DNA of 64,000 bases from CATOSD01 sp965203135 (GTDB taxonomy: Bacteria; Chloroflexota; Dehalococcoidia; Lucifugimonadales; CATOSD01): NCBI GenBank assembly GCA_965203135.1, contig CBDBBO010000001.1, positions 1,426,001 to 1,490,000 on the forward strand. The letters are read 5' to 3'. Shown here in pieces: positions 1 through 7,348 of this stretch. The notes under the pieces are model-generated. The model had not been told where the DNA came from and made no database searches. It saw only the letters and a program-made list of their open reading frames with translations. Positions within the stretch are counted from its first letter, which is position 1. Each line of letters starts with the position of its first letter. The position numbers and the translations under genes are program-made.

Positions 1-233
1 GGAAGCTCCGGGCCGTGAGTGCTGCACGGCGTAACGCCGGGACGCGCGACGGCGAGGTCTAGCGGCGCCACTGTCGGCAGCGGCGTCCGCGTCGCCTCCG
101 GCACAAGCGTCGCGGTCGGCCCGACGCCGCTCCCCTCGTCCCGCCCGCACCCCAGCGCAACCACCGCGGCCACCGCGAGCAGCAGGATGGCCCGCCCGGC
201 CAGTCGCGAGTACGGCCTCGGTGGTCGCGCCAC
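1..233 (-). CDS. Lipoprotein, N-terminal part only (runs off left edge)
   Basis: A GTG-started frame stays open for 77 codons to the window edge. It begins with basic residues, then a hydrophobic stretch ending in the lipobox VALGC, so it should be a signal-peptidase-II lipoprotein. A Pro/Thr-rich linker follows. The start lies 2 nt after the TGA stop of the upstream gene at 236-946, with a GGAGG box 11 nt before it, so the two are probably co-transcribed and translationally coupled. The functional domain lies outside the window and cannot be named. Confidence 0.7.
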   Translation of the reverse strand, partial: MARPPRPYSRLAGRAILLLAVAAVVALGCGRDEGSGVGPTATLVPEATRTPLPTVAPLDLAVARPGVTPCSTHGPEL

Positions 234-235
234 GA

Positions 236-946
236 TCAGAAGCGCCTCCGTCGACCTGCAAACCATGCCAGACCAGCCAGCATCCCGATTACCGCGAGGT
301 CCACAGAGTCGGCCCGGCCGCATCCGCCCGCCGAAGGCGCCGGTGTCGGCACAGCCGGTGGCGATGTTGGAGTGGGGGGTCCTGGGTTTGAAACTGATGG
401 GTAGGGCGTCGCCGTCGGGGGCCATCCGTCGGCTCCTGTCCCCGAGAACGCGCCGGCGGGGCCGAGGTTCGCTACCTGCTCTTCGAATGTCCCAATACTT
501 TCAAGAAAGTACAGGTCCCTATATTCGACGCCTTCTTGAAACACCGGAGTACAGAGGCTAATCTCCATGGATTCATAGGTGTAGATAAGATACCGCATTC
601 CGACTACGAAATCTGCGGGAAGTTCGGGGCACGCTGGTAAAGCCCCCGCCATTGCCGCTAGATATGCGACCTGCGGGACAATTCCCTTCCATACGGATTC
701 GACCTCAAACTTGAAATCTACGAATGGTGAATCATCATCCGAATACGTGCCCTGTGTGTAGGTGCGTGTGTCTACAAGACGCCCCAAGAAAATCACTTCG
801 GAGTGCGATACCAGATATTCGTGGCTGGGAGGGGTCACACACATGCAGGCATGGGCGCGCTCGGGGTACACGCTGAACATCAGCCCCACCAGCAGCGCAA
901 TCAGGACTATTGTGACCATCCGGGCCGTCTTTGTTCGGCGTGCCAT
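236..946 (-). CDS. Secreted TIMP/NTR-like domain protein with C-terminal membrane anchor
   Basis: 236 residues. An N-terminal signal helix ends in AHA, and the predicted mature protein starts CMCV. The Cys-X-Cys start followed by EVIFLGRL, an ESVWKG segment and later Cys residues resembles the netrin/TIMP (NTR) fold, in which the N-terminal cysteine is disulphide-bonded. After about residue 165 comes a Pro/Thr/Ser-rich spacer, then GGCGR, a hydrophobic helix and a terminal RRRRF. This layout (spacer, small motif, helix, Arg tail) is that of C-terminal surface-sorting or anchoring signals. The target is unknown; bacterial NTR-like proteins are mostly uncharacterised. The fold assignment is by eye, the anchor layout is directly visible. 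Confidence 0.7.
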   Translation of the reverse strand: MARRTKTARMVTIVLIALLVGLMFSVYPERAHACMCVTPPSHEYLVSHSEVIFLGRLVDTRTYTQGTYSDDDSPFVDFKFEVESVWKGIVPQVAYLAAMAGALPACPELPADFVVGMRYLIYTYESMEISLCTPVFQEGVEYRDLYFLESIGTFEEQVANLGPAGAFSGTGADGWPPTATPYPSVSNPGPPTPTSPPAVPTPAPSAGGCGRADSVDLAVIGMLAGLAWFAGRRRRF

Positions 947-1020
947 TTACCACCTCCACCGCCTGCCCTCACCGCGTTTGAGATACAGACGATACCTCGG
1001 CGCTCCCACGAACGCCCCCC

Positions 1021-1105
1021 AAGAGCATATCCGATAAGTCCCTTCCCCCTCGCAGGGGGAAGGTTAGGATGGGGGTGATGAACAGGTTGTCGGATAGGTT
1101 CTAAG
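1021..1105. repeat. MITE-like repeat, copy 1
   Basis: About 85 bp. It starts AAGAGCATATCCGATAA and ends with an imperfect inverted copy, TTGTCGGATAGGTTCTAAG. The core holds the hairpin CCCCCTCGCAGGGGG followed by AAGGTTAGGATGGGGGTGA. A second copy with the same ends lies at 11931-12004. The rest of 947-1143 shows no gene. Confidence 0.7.
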
Positions 1106-1143
1106 ACGCCCATTCTACTACGACGTGCACTGGCGCCGGGGAG

Positions 1144-2406
1144 TCACCGCCCCGCCCCGAAGTCGAACGGCACCGCCTCCACCTCCTCGATCCGCTCGTC
1201 CGCCGTGAACCGCCACACCCCCACGTGGCCGCGCACCAGGTCGCCGTTCTCGTCCCAGTCCAGCGTCGACGATGCCCCCTCGTAATCCACCTCGCCGCCG
1301 TCCCGGACGATGCGCAGCGCCTCCGCGACGCCCTCCGGCCCCGCCAGCGCGCGCTCGCCGGGCGCCGACCCCACCGAGCGCAGCCGGTCCCGTATCGCCG
1401 CCACGTCCGCCACGCCCGCCGCCTCCGCCGCCAGCGCGATGGCGACCACCGCGTCGTAGGTCTCCTTCACGTATGCGAACGCCGGCAACTCCCCGTGCGC
1501 GTCCAGGAACGCCTGCTCCCACAGCGCCGCCGACTCGCTCCCCGGCGCGCTCGTGCCCGCCGTGCCGTACATCCCGCCGAGACGGTCGCCGCCGATGTTC
1601 CGCACCAGGTTGGGATTCTTCGCGGCGTCTCCGAACGTGAACTTGTCGAACAGCCCGTTCTCCAGCGACTCCCGGACGATGGTTTCGGCGTCCGCGCCGG
1701 ACGCTATGATCACCAGCGCCTGCGCGCCGCCCGCCGCCGTCTCCCCCAGCGCGGGCAGGTACGAGTCTCGCCCGCGCTCCACCGCCGCGAGACTGATCCG
1801 CCCCGTCCACGCGGCCTCGAACGACTCCGCGAGTCCGCGCCCATACGCGTCGTCCTGGTAGATGACCCCCACGCTGTCGAACCCGCGCTCGCGCGTCACG
1901 CGCGCCAACACCGGGCCTTGCGCCGTGTCCGCCAGCGCCGCGCGGAAGAAGAAGTCGCCGTCGTCCGCGGTCGTCAGCTGCGGCGACGTGGCGGACGGGC
2001 TGATGTTGACCACGCCCGCCGGGCCGGTCACCCGCTCCGCGACCGGCAGCGAGTTGGCGCTGGAGCTTGGGCCGACTATGGCGTGCACGCCCTCGACCTC
2101 GACCAGCCGGCGCGCCTCGGCCACCGCCATATCGCTGTCCGGTGCGGTGTCGCCGCGTGCCGTCTCCACGTCCAGGCCGAACACGCCGCCCGCCTCGTTG
2201 ACGTGCTTTATCGCGAGCAGGAAGCCCCGCTCGCGCCACTCCGAGCGGTCGGCGGACGCACCGCTGAAGCTCATTAGCAGCCCTATCTTCAGCGGCGCGC
2301 GCTCGGCCTCCGTGGGGTCGTCGCCGGAGCCGCCGCACGCCACGGCCACGCCGAGCGCCAGCGTCGCCGCCAGTACGACGATCCCAATGCGCGCCATCCG
2401 TCTCAT
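1144..2406 (-). CDS. ABC transporter substrate-binding lipoprotein, Leu/Ile/Val (Peripla_BP_6) family
   Basis: 420 residues, normal for the family. The signal peptide ends in the lipobox VAVAC (Cys24). The mature protein opens with KIGLLMSFSGA, typical of LivJ/UrtA-type receptors. HAIVGPSSSANS and GVVNISPSATSP in the first lobe match the ligand-cleft region of this fold, and GVIYQDDAYGRG follows in the second. It would bind an amino acid, amide or similar ligand outside the membrane and deliver it to an ABC permease not present here. It lies 19 nt downstream of the MBL hydrolase gene in the same direction, so the two probably form an operon. The ligand cannot be inferred. Confidence 0.88.
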   Translation of the reverse strand: MRRMARIGIVVLAATLALGVAVACGGSGDDPTEAERAPLKIGLLMSFSGASADRSEWRERGFLLAIKHVNEAGGVFGLDVETARGDTAPDSDMAVAEARRLVEVEGVHAIVGPSSSANSLPVAERVTGPAGVVNISPSATSPQLTTADDGDFFFRAALADTAQGPVLARVTRERGFDSVGVIYQDDAYGRGLAESFEAAWTGRISLAAVERGRDSYLPALGETAAGGAQALVIIASGADAETIVRESLENGLFDKFTFGDAAKNPNLVRNIGGDRLGGMYGTAGTSAPGSESAALWEQAFLDAHGELPAFAYVKETYDAVVAIALAAEAAGVADVAAIRDRLRSVGSAPGERALAGPEGVAEALRIVRDGGEVDYEGASSTLDWDENGDLVRGHVGVWRFTADERIEEVEAVPFDFGAGR

Positions 2407-2425
2407 CGGTGTGTCCCTGCCGGGG

Positions 2426-3265
2426 CTATCCCAGCCTGCCGAACGCCTCCGGCAGCGCCTCCTCCAGCCGCTCGAACCCGCGCCACCCTCCGTAGCGGGG
2501 GGTAAGCGCGGCGATCGTCGTGGAGGCCGCGTCCTGCGCGCTCCTGCCCTCCCGCTTGGCCGCCTCCAGGCTGCCCACCATGTCGTGGATGAAGTCCCGC
2601 GCCTCCACCAGCGCGGCGTGCTCCCCCACCGGACCGTGCCCGGACACGAACCTCGGCGCGTTCAGCTCCACCAGCCGGTCGTCGGTGGCGGGCCACTCCG
2701 ACGGGTAGCTGTCCGCCAGGAATGGCATTCCGCCGTCCTGCGCCACGTCCCCGCAGAACACGATGCCGTCGTCCGGCAGGTAGATGTGCGTGTCGCCCCC
2801 CGTGTGCGCCCTGCCCAGGAACAGCAGCCGCACCTCCCTGCCGATGTACAGCCTCATGCTCGTCTCGAACGTCAGGTTGGGCGGCGTGATGTTCACCAGC
2901 TTGGCCTCCTCTGACCACGGGTCGCCGGAGCTGACCACCTTCTCGCGCCACTGCCTGTTCCACTCCACGTCCACCATCTCCTCGTAGCAGTTCTCGTGCC
3001 CGATGATGGTCGCGTCCGGAAACTCCTCGTTGCCCCAGGCGTGGTCCCAGTGCGAGTGCGTGTCCACCAGGTACCGTATCGGCTTGTCCGTGATGTGCCG
3101 CACGTCGTGGATCAGGTCCCGCCCGAACGACGGGACCCGCAGCGAGTCGATCACCAGCACGCCGTCGTCCCCCACGATGATGCCCGCGTTCGTCAGTCCC
3201 TCGTGCAGCCGCGCGAACACGCCCGTTTCCAGCTCGATAATCTCTGTTCCCGGAGTAGTGGCCAT
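2426..3265 (-). CDS. MBL-fold metallo-hydrolase
   Basis: 279 residues from the chosen ATG at 3265, which has an AGGAAGGAG box upstream; the frame is open further upstream, but there it only translates a dispersed repeat. The zinc-binding motif HSHWDH is at residues 70-75. RAHTGGD and SGHGPVG supply further ligand positions of the glyoxalase-II/quinoprotein-relay-like group. These enzymes hydrolyse thioesters, lactones or similar bonds using two metal ions. No signal peptide is seen, so it is probably cytoplasmic. It precedes an amino-acid-type ABC receptor in the same operon, so its substrate may be an imported compound (inference). Confidence 0.87.
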   Translation of the reverse strand: MATTPGTEIIELETGVFARLHEGLTNAGIIVGDDGVLVIDSLRVPSFGRDLIHDVRHITDKPIRYLVDTHSHWDHAWGNEEFPDATIIGHENCYEEMVDVEWNRQWREKVVSSGDPWSEEAKLVNITPPNLTFETSMRLYIGREVRLLFLGRAHTGGDTHIYLPDDGIVFCGDVAQDGGMPFLADSYPSEWPATDDRLVELNAPRFVSGHGPVGEHAALVEARDFIHDMVGSLEAAKREGRSAQDAASTTIAALTPRYGGWRGFERLEEALPEAFGRLG

Positions 3266-3385
3266 GGCATTGCTCCTTCCTGTACTACATTTGACCATAC
3301 TGTACACAGGTTCCCGCCGCTCCGCACCCACCCACCGCCGCAACTGTTCAAATTTGAGGACAAAGACCAATGTACGCGAGGCGTC

Positions 3386-3447
3386 AGTCCCCTCTCCCAA
3401 GACTGGGAGAGGGTTAGAGCCTGCCCTGAGCTTGCCGAAGGGGTGAG
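3386..3447. repeat. Composite dispersed repeat (CTCTCCC hairpin plus CCTGCCCTGAGC unit)
   Basis: CCCTCTCCCAAGACTGGGAG forms a hairpin; AGGGTTAGAGCCTGCCCTGA and then GCTTGCCGAAGGGGTGAGGG follow. The same parts recur at 15981, 48078 and 60460, with related units at many other gaps in this window. Confidence 0.7.
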
Positions 3448-3477
3448 GGTTGATGGCATGCGCCTCAAGCCTGGAAC

Positions 3478-3506
3478 TGTACACCAACCCCGAAATGGCA
3501 TAACCT
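3478..3506 (+). promoter_or_regulatory. Candidate promoter of first collagen-cluster gene
   Basis: TGTACA and TAACCT are separated by 17 bp, 31 nt before the GTG start at 3538. The same block (ACACCAACCCCGRAATNGC between the hexamers) precedes the second paralogue at the same spacing and is recognisable before the third. Conservation across paralogues is the main evidence; the -10 match is only moderate. Confidence 0.45.
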
Positions 3507-3537
3507 GTCCCCTAACCTCACAGGCGGTCCAACCAAA

Positions 3538-4434
3538 GTGCGTCACCCGCCAAGAACCCTCGCCCTGATACTGACCCTCTCGCTGCTCGCAACCCTCGCC
3601 CTCTCGGTGTGCGGCGCGCCCCAGGACGAACCCGCCCTGCCCGTCAGCACGGCCAGCCGGTCAACACCCCTTCCGCAAGCGGACCCCTCGCCAGAACCGA
3701 CGGCGGCGGGTAGCCGCATCCATCCCGGCTTCGACGGCGCGTTGCCCGATGCTATGATCCTGGTCAGCAGCGCCGTCATGTCCGTGGACGAGCCCCTGAC
3801 CATCGCGGGCTCCGGCTTCCTGCCCGGTGAGCCGGTGACGCTCGCGCTCGTCATCGACAACATCGTCAGCTACGTCGTCGGAGGCCGCAGCGCCCAGCAG
3901 CCGACCGCCAACGCCGCCGGCGCATTCTCCGTCAGCTTCGACTCCATCAGCGGCAGTGCTGGCGGCGAGCGCGGCGCACTCGAACGCGCCCCCGGCGTCA
4001 GGTCGATTCTCGCCGTAGGCGAAGACGGCAGCAGGGCCAGCTTCCCTGTGATGATCGTCAGCGCGGACGCGCCCTACACCTCAGTTTCCAGCGGCCTGGT
4101 GACCACCGCCGATACCGTGCTCAATGATGAAACCGGCGGCTTGGACACCACTATCACCGCCGTCGGCGCGGGCTTCATGCCCAACGAATCCGTGACCATC
4201 ACCCTGCTCGCCGCCGGGACCAGTGCCGACAAGTTCCTTGTCGGTGCCACCGCCAAAGACTCCGGCGCGTTCGAGGTGAGCAGCACGCTTCACGGCGCAG
4301 CCCCCGCCGAGGGCGCCGACCCCGAAATGCCCATCGGCGTAGGCGTCTACACCGTCCTAGCCGAGGGTGCCAGCGGCTCAATTGCCACCGCCGCCCTGGT
4401 AGTCGAGCAGAACGAGCTGCCCAAGCGCGAATAA
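3538..4434 (+). CDS. Secreted two-domain beta-sandwich protein, first of three paralogues (no collagen stalk)
   Basis: 298 residues, GTG start after an AGGCGG-like box. A hydrophobic signal segment (about residues 7-25) contains LSVCG, a poor lipobox, so lipidation is uncertain. A Pro/Ser/Thr linker follows (residues 30-65). Two domains of roughly 90 residues come next. The first has VMSVDEPLTIAGSGFLPGEP, GGRSAQQPTANAAGAFSVSF and LAVGEDGS; the second has ITAVGAGFMPNESVTI and ATAKDSGAF. Both resemble IPT/TIG-like or invasin-type Ig domains. Its two downstream neighbours share both domains but carry a collagen-like stalk in place of this linker. Likely an extracellular structural or adhesive protein; function unproven. 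Confidence 0.75.
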   Translation: MRHPPRTLALILTLSLLATLALSVCGAPQDEPALPVSTASRSTPLPQADPSPEPTAAGSRIHPGFDGALPDAMILVSSAVMSVDEPLTIAGSGFLPGEPVTLALVIDNIVSYVVGGRSAQQPTANAAGAFSVSFDSISGSAGGERGALERAPGVRSILAVGEDGSRASFPVMIVSADAPYTSVSSGLVTTADTVLNDETGGLDTTITAVGAGFMPNESVTITLLAAGTSADKFLVGATAKDSGAFEVSSTLHGAAPAEGADPEMPIGVGVYTVLAEGASGSIATAALVVEQNELPKRE

Positions 4435-4469
4435 GGCGCAGCGCGGCTCCCCCACGCCCCGACTCGAAC

Positions 4470-4498
4470 TTTACACCAACCCCGGAATCGCGTAACCT
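4470..4498 (+). promoter_or_regulatory. Candidate promoter of second collagen-cluster gene
   Basis: TTTACA - 17 bp - TAACCT, 33 nt before the ATG at 4532. It aligns base for base with the block before the first paralogue (ACACCAACCCCGGAATCGC between the hexamers). Confidence 0.45.
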
Positions 4499-4531
4499 GT
4501 TGCACAATCCAGCAAGGGAACTCCTATCCAA

Positions 4532-5422
4532 ATGCGCCTTCTACCAAAGCCCGTCGCCTTGACCTTGCTGGGCTCCGTGCTGTTCTTCCTGCTGTTTGCC
4601 CCAGTGCTGTACGTAGTCCTGTTAGCTGCGCAACTTGGTGAACGATGGGGCGAGCCCGGCGAGCCTGGTCTACCCGGGAACCCCGGTGAGCATGGCGCGC
4701 CGGGACCCCCGGGTCCCCCGGGCCCCACCGGCCCTCGAGGCAGAGAGGCCCCGTCGCCCGAGGCCGCGATACTGTTGAGCAACGGCATCCTGTCCGTCGA
4801 CCAGCCCCTCAGCGTAAGCGGCTCCGGCTTCCTGCCCGGAGAGCCTGTGAAGCTCTTGCTCGTGATCGACGACGTCGACAGCCACGTCATCGGAGGCCCC
4901 ACCGCCGGGCAACCAATCGCTAACGCGGCGGGCGCATTCGCCGCCAGCTTCGACTCCATCAGGGGCGACGGCGAGAGCGGCGCACTGGAGCGCTCCCCGG
5001 GAATCAGGACGGTCCTCGCCGAGGGCGAGGACGGCAGCAGGGCCGCCGTGCCGCTGATGATAACCCGCGCGAACGCGCCCGTGACCTCCGTTGCCAGCAG
5101 CCTGGTCGCCAATCACGAAGTCGTGCTAAACGAGGAGACCAACGACCTTGACGTCATTATCACGGTCGCAGGCGCGGGATTCATCCCCGGCGAGCCTTTC
5201 ACTGTCACGATAGTCAATCTCCGGCCCGGCGACGCCGACAAGATACTGGCCGGCGGCGGCGCCAACGACTCCGGCACCTTCTCGCTGACGGCGACGCTCG
5301 CCGAGCCGGATTGGTCCATATCGTATGGCGTCTACACCGTCCTCGCCGAGGGCGCCTACGGCTCCGGTGCGACCGTCCCGCTGGTTATAGCTCAGGAGTG
5401 GGTGTCGGATGTAGTACAGTAG
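4532..5422 (+). CDS. Collagen-like surface protein, second paralogue
   Basis: 296 residues. A hydrophobic helix (about residues 8-33) may be an uncleaved anchor or signal peptide. Residues 40-72 are eleven uninterrupted Gly-X-Y triplets rich in Pro at X and Y, enough for a short triple helix. Two Ig-like domains follow, matching the first paralogue: ILSVDQPLSVSGSGFLPGEP, then ITVAGAGFIPGEPF and GANDSGTF. The layout (anchor, stalk, two globular domains) suggests a trimeric stalked surface protein. Bacterial collagen-like proteins are known in streptococci and bacilli; in this lineage a role is only inference. It is separated from both neighbours by about 80-100 bp and has its own candidate promoter. 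Confidence 0.82.
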   Translation: MRLLPKPVALTLLGSVLFFLLFAPVLYVVLLAAQLGERWGEPGEPGLPGNPGEHGAPGPPGPPGPTGPRGREAPSPEAAILLSNGILSVDQPLSVSGSGFLPGEPVKLLLVIDDVDSHVIGGPTAGQPIANAAGAFAASFDSIRGDGESGALERSPGIRTVLAEGEDGSRAAVPLMITRANAPVTSVASSLVANHEVVLNEETNDLDVIITVAGAGFIPGEPFTVTIVNLRPGDADKILAGGGANDSGTFSLTATLAEPDWSISYGVYTVLAEGAYGSGATVPLVIAQEWVSDVVQ

Positions 5423-5446
5423 CCCGCTGCGCGGTCACGCCGGGAC

Positions 5447-5475
5447 CGTACACCAGGCCGCGAACTGGCAAGAAC
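5447..5475 (+). promoter_or_regulatory. Degenerate copy of the collagen-cluster upstream block
   Basis: CGTACACCAGGCCGCGAACT aligns with the blocks at 3478 and 4470. The downstream hexamer has decayed to AAGAAC. The ATG at 5502 follows a clear AGGGAG box. Confidence 0.3.
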
Positions 5476-5501
5476 CGTTCCGCTATCTCACAGGGAGTCC
5501 A

Positions 5502-6500
5502 ATGAAAGTACGGCGTTTAGTAAAGGGTGTCGCCTCAACCGTTGCACTCCTCCTGTCGTTCGTCCTGGTCTCCGTCACCGTGCTACTGTTTGTGCTCGTC
5601 GCGTCACGATTTCGCGAACCACCCCAGGGCCCGCCCGGCCTCCCCGGCAATCCGGGCAACCCCGGCCTACCCGGCCCTCAAGGCGAGCCCGGCTTTCCCG
5701 GCCTGCCCGGCGCCCCCGGCGAACCTGGCAAACCCGGACCACAGGGTCCGCAAGGCCCCCAGGGCCCGCCCGGTCCTCGGGGCGAAGACGCCGTCCCGCC
5801 CGTCGCCGCGATCATGGTGAGCGCCGGCGTCATGTCCGTGGACGAGCCACTCACCATCGCCGGCGCCGGTTTCCAGCCCGGCGAGCCTGTCAGGCTCCTC
5901 CTGCTGATCGACGACACCGTCAGCTACGTCGTAGGAGGCCGCGCCGCCGAGCAGCCCGCCGCCAACGCCGCCGGCGCATTCCATGTCAGCTTCGACTCCA
6001 TCAGGGGAGACGGCGAGCGCGCCGCACTGGAACACGCCCTGGGCATCAGAACGATCCTCGCCGAGGGCGAGCACGGCAGCAGTGCCAGCTTCCCTGTGTT
6101 CATCACCAGCACGCCCGCGTCCGTAACCTCGGCCCTAAGCAGCCTGACGGCCACCGCCGAGACGATTCACAACGCCGAGGACACTTACGACGCCTATGCC
6201 AACAGCTTTAGCACCACGATTACGGCGGTGGGCGCCGGCTTCATCCCCTATGAAGCCGTGACCATCACGGTGCTCGACGCCAAGCCCGGCGCCGACAAGA
6301 TCCTAGTCGGCGCCACCGCCAACGATTCCGGCGCGTTCATGGCGGAAGGTAAACTGATCGGCGCCGCCCCCGCCGAGGGCGAAGACCCCGAAATTCCCAT
6401 CGCCCCAGGCGTCTACACCCTCCTCGCCGAGGGCGGATACGGCTCGGTGGCTACGGGTCCCCTGGTGGTCGAGCGGAAGGTACTGCGCAGGCCCGAATAA
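5502..6500 (+). CDS. Collagen-like surface protein, third paralogue
   Basis: 332 residues. The N-terminal hydrophobic helix is at about residues 10-34. Residues 43-96 form eighteen perfect Gly-X-Y triplets with many GPQ, GPP, GEP and GNP units, longer than in its neighbour. Two Ig-like domains follow, with VMSVDEPLTIAGAGFQPGEP, then ITAVGAGFIPYEAV and ATANDSGAF. The second domain carries a short insertion (around DTYDAYANSF). The ATG has an AGGGAG box 5 nt upstream. Stalk length differs between paralogues while the head domains are conserved, as expected if triplets expand and contract by slippage. Probably cell-surface; partner unknown. Confidence 0.83.
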   Translation: MKVRRLVKGVASTVALLLSFVLVSVTVLLFVLVASRFREPPQGPPGLPGNPGNPGLPGPQGEPGFPGLPGAPGEPGKPGPQGPQGPQGPPGPRGEDAVPPVAAIMVSAGVMSVDEPLTIAGAGFQPGEPVRLLLLIDDTVSYVVGGRAAEQPAANAAGAFHVSFDSIRGDGERAALEHALGIRTILAEGEHGSSASFPVFITSTPASVTSALSSLTATAETIHNAEDTYDAYANSFSTTITAVGAGFIPYEAVTITVLDAKPGADKILVGATANDSGAFMAEGKLIGAAPAEGEDPEIPIAPGVYTLLAEGGYGSVATGPLVVERKVLRRPE

Positions 6501-6519
6501 GGCGCAGCGCGCCCCCATC

Positions 6520-7015
6520 CCGCCCCCTGGCCGGAACCACCCCCAAATTCGTGTCTCAAACCTTCCCAACCGCGTAACCCAAACGCCACACCCATTCTCA
6601 TCAGTGTGCAATCCCTTCCCAACCGTGTCACGAAAATTCCCACTCTCAGGCCCACTCCCCCTCCGAACTCGTCATTCCCGCGAAAGAACGTCACCCCCGT
6701 GAAAACGGGGGCGGGAATCCAGGGGGGAGGCGTGGCCCCGACCCCTCTTGATTCTATAGCACGCACGTGCTATTTTCTATCTACCAAGCGTTGTATCCGC
6801 CGGTTGCGCGGTAGGGGCGGAGCCTGCCCTGAGCGTAGCCGAAGGGATGGGGGTGAAAACCACCATCGCGGCCCTGTCTCATTCTGCGCCAATTCAAACA
6901 CCGATGAGACGCGATTGAACACAAAGAGGACAGCCCGCCCAGCTACGAAATGGGCAGAAATGGGCAGAATAGGGCAGAGTTTTCGGAAGGCCCCGCCCAC
7001 CGACACTCCGCCTAA
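6520..7015. repeat. Long dispersed repeat, copy 1 (about 500 bp, non-coding)
   Basis: Matches 41111-41690 in several long blocks. 6520-6655 corresponds to 41111-41246, and 6740-6804 to 41403-41467 (nearly identical, with the hairpin ATAGCACG-CA-CGTGCTAT at 6756-6773). A third block begins at CGCCCAGCTACG (about 6937). Between the blocks sit short repeats: a CATTCCCGCGAAAG...GGGAATCCAG-type unit near 6672-6722 and a CCTGCCCTGAGC unit at 6830. No open frame here looks like a gene. Confidence 0.75.
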
Positions 7016-7089
7016 CACTTCCCCCACGATTGCGAGTGTTGTAACATCCCCAATACAGCCCCTCGCACGGACACGACAAAGGAGCGACT

Positions 7090-7278
7090 ATGAACAAAGT
7101 TGGCGGCGGCGGACTCATCGCCGCGGGCGTGGTGCTGCTCTTGCTGGGCCTGGTGCTGCGCCTTGACCTCATCGACTGGCTGATAGACTTCACCGGCATA
7201 ATCCTGATAATCATAGGCGTGGTGCTGGCAATAGTGGGCCTGATCCAGGTCTTCACCGGGCGCGATGAGCTGAGTTAG
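7090..7278 (+). CDS. Small two-helix membrane protein
   Basis: 62 residues. The ATG follows an AAAGGAG box. A Gly-rich start leads into two hydrophobic helices (about 8-23 and 33-55) joined by a short turn with LDLIDW, and the protein ends in GRDELS. It lies 70 bp upstream of pspA in the same direction. Small membrane proteins of this type are common next to PspA/IM30-type genes and may take part in the envelope-stress response, but no specific family is recognised. Confidence 0.7.
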   Translation: MNKVGGGGLIAAGVVLLLLGLVLRLDLIDWLIDFTGIILIIIGVVLAIVGLIQVFTGRDELS

Positions 7279-7348
7279 AGCGGCGCCGGCCTGAAGGCCG
7301 TATCCGCGGCCCGCGCCCCACGACCACACCCCAACCGGAGGAACCAAC

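Noticed and set aside
1118..2338. 406-residue open frame on the minus strand overlapping the binding-protein gene
   Set aside because: Arg/Gly/Ala-rich shadow frame caused by high GC; the frame at 1144-2406 has a lipobox and family motifs.
2426..3487. Upstream extension of the MBL hydrolase to 3487
   Set aside because: The added 74 residues translate a dispersed repeat; ATG 3265 has a good ribosome-binding site.
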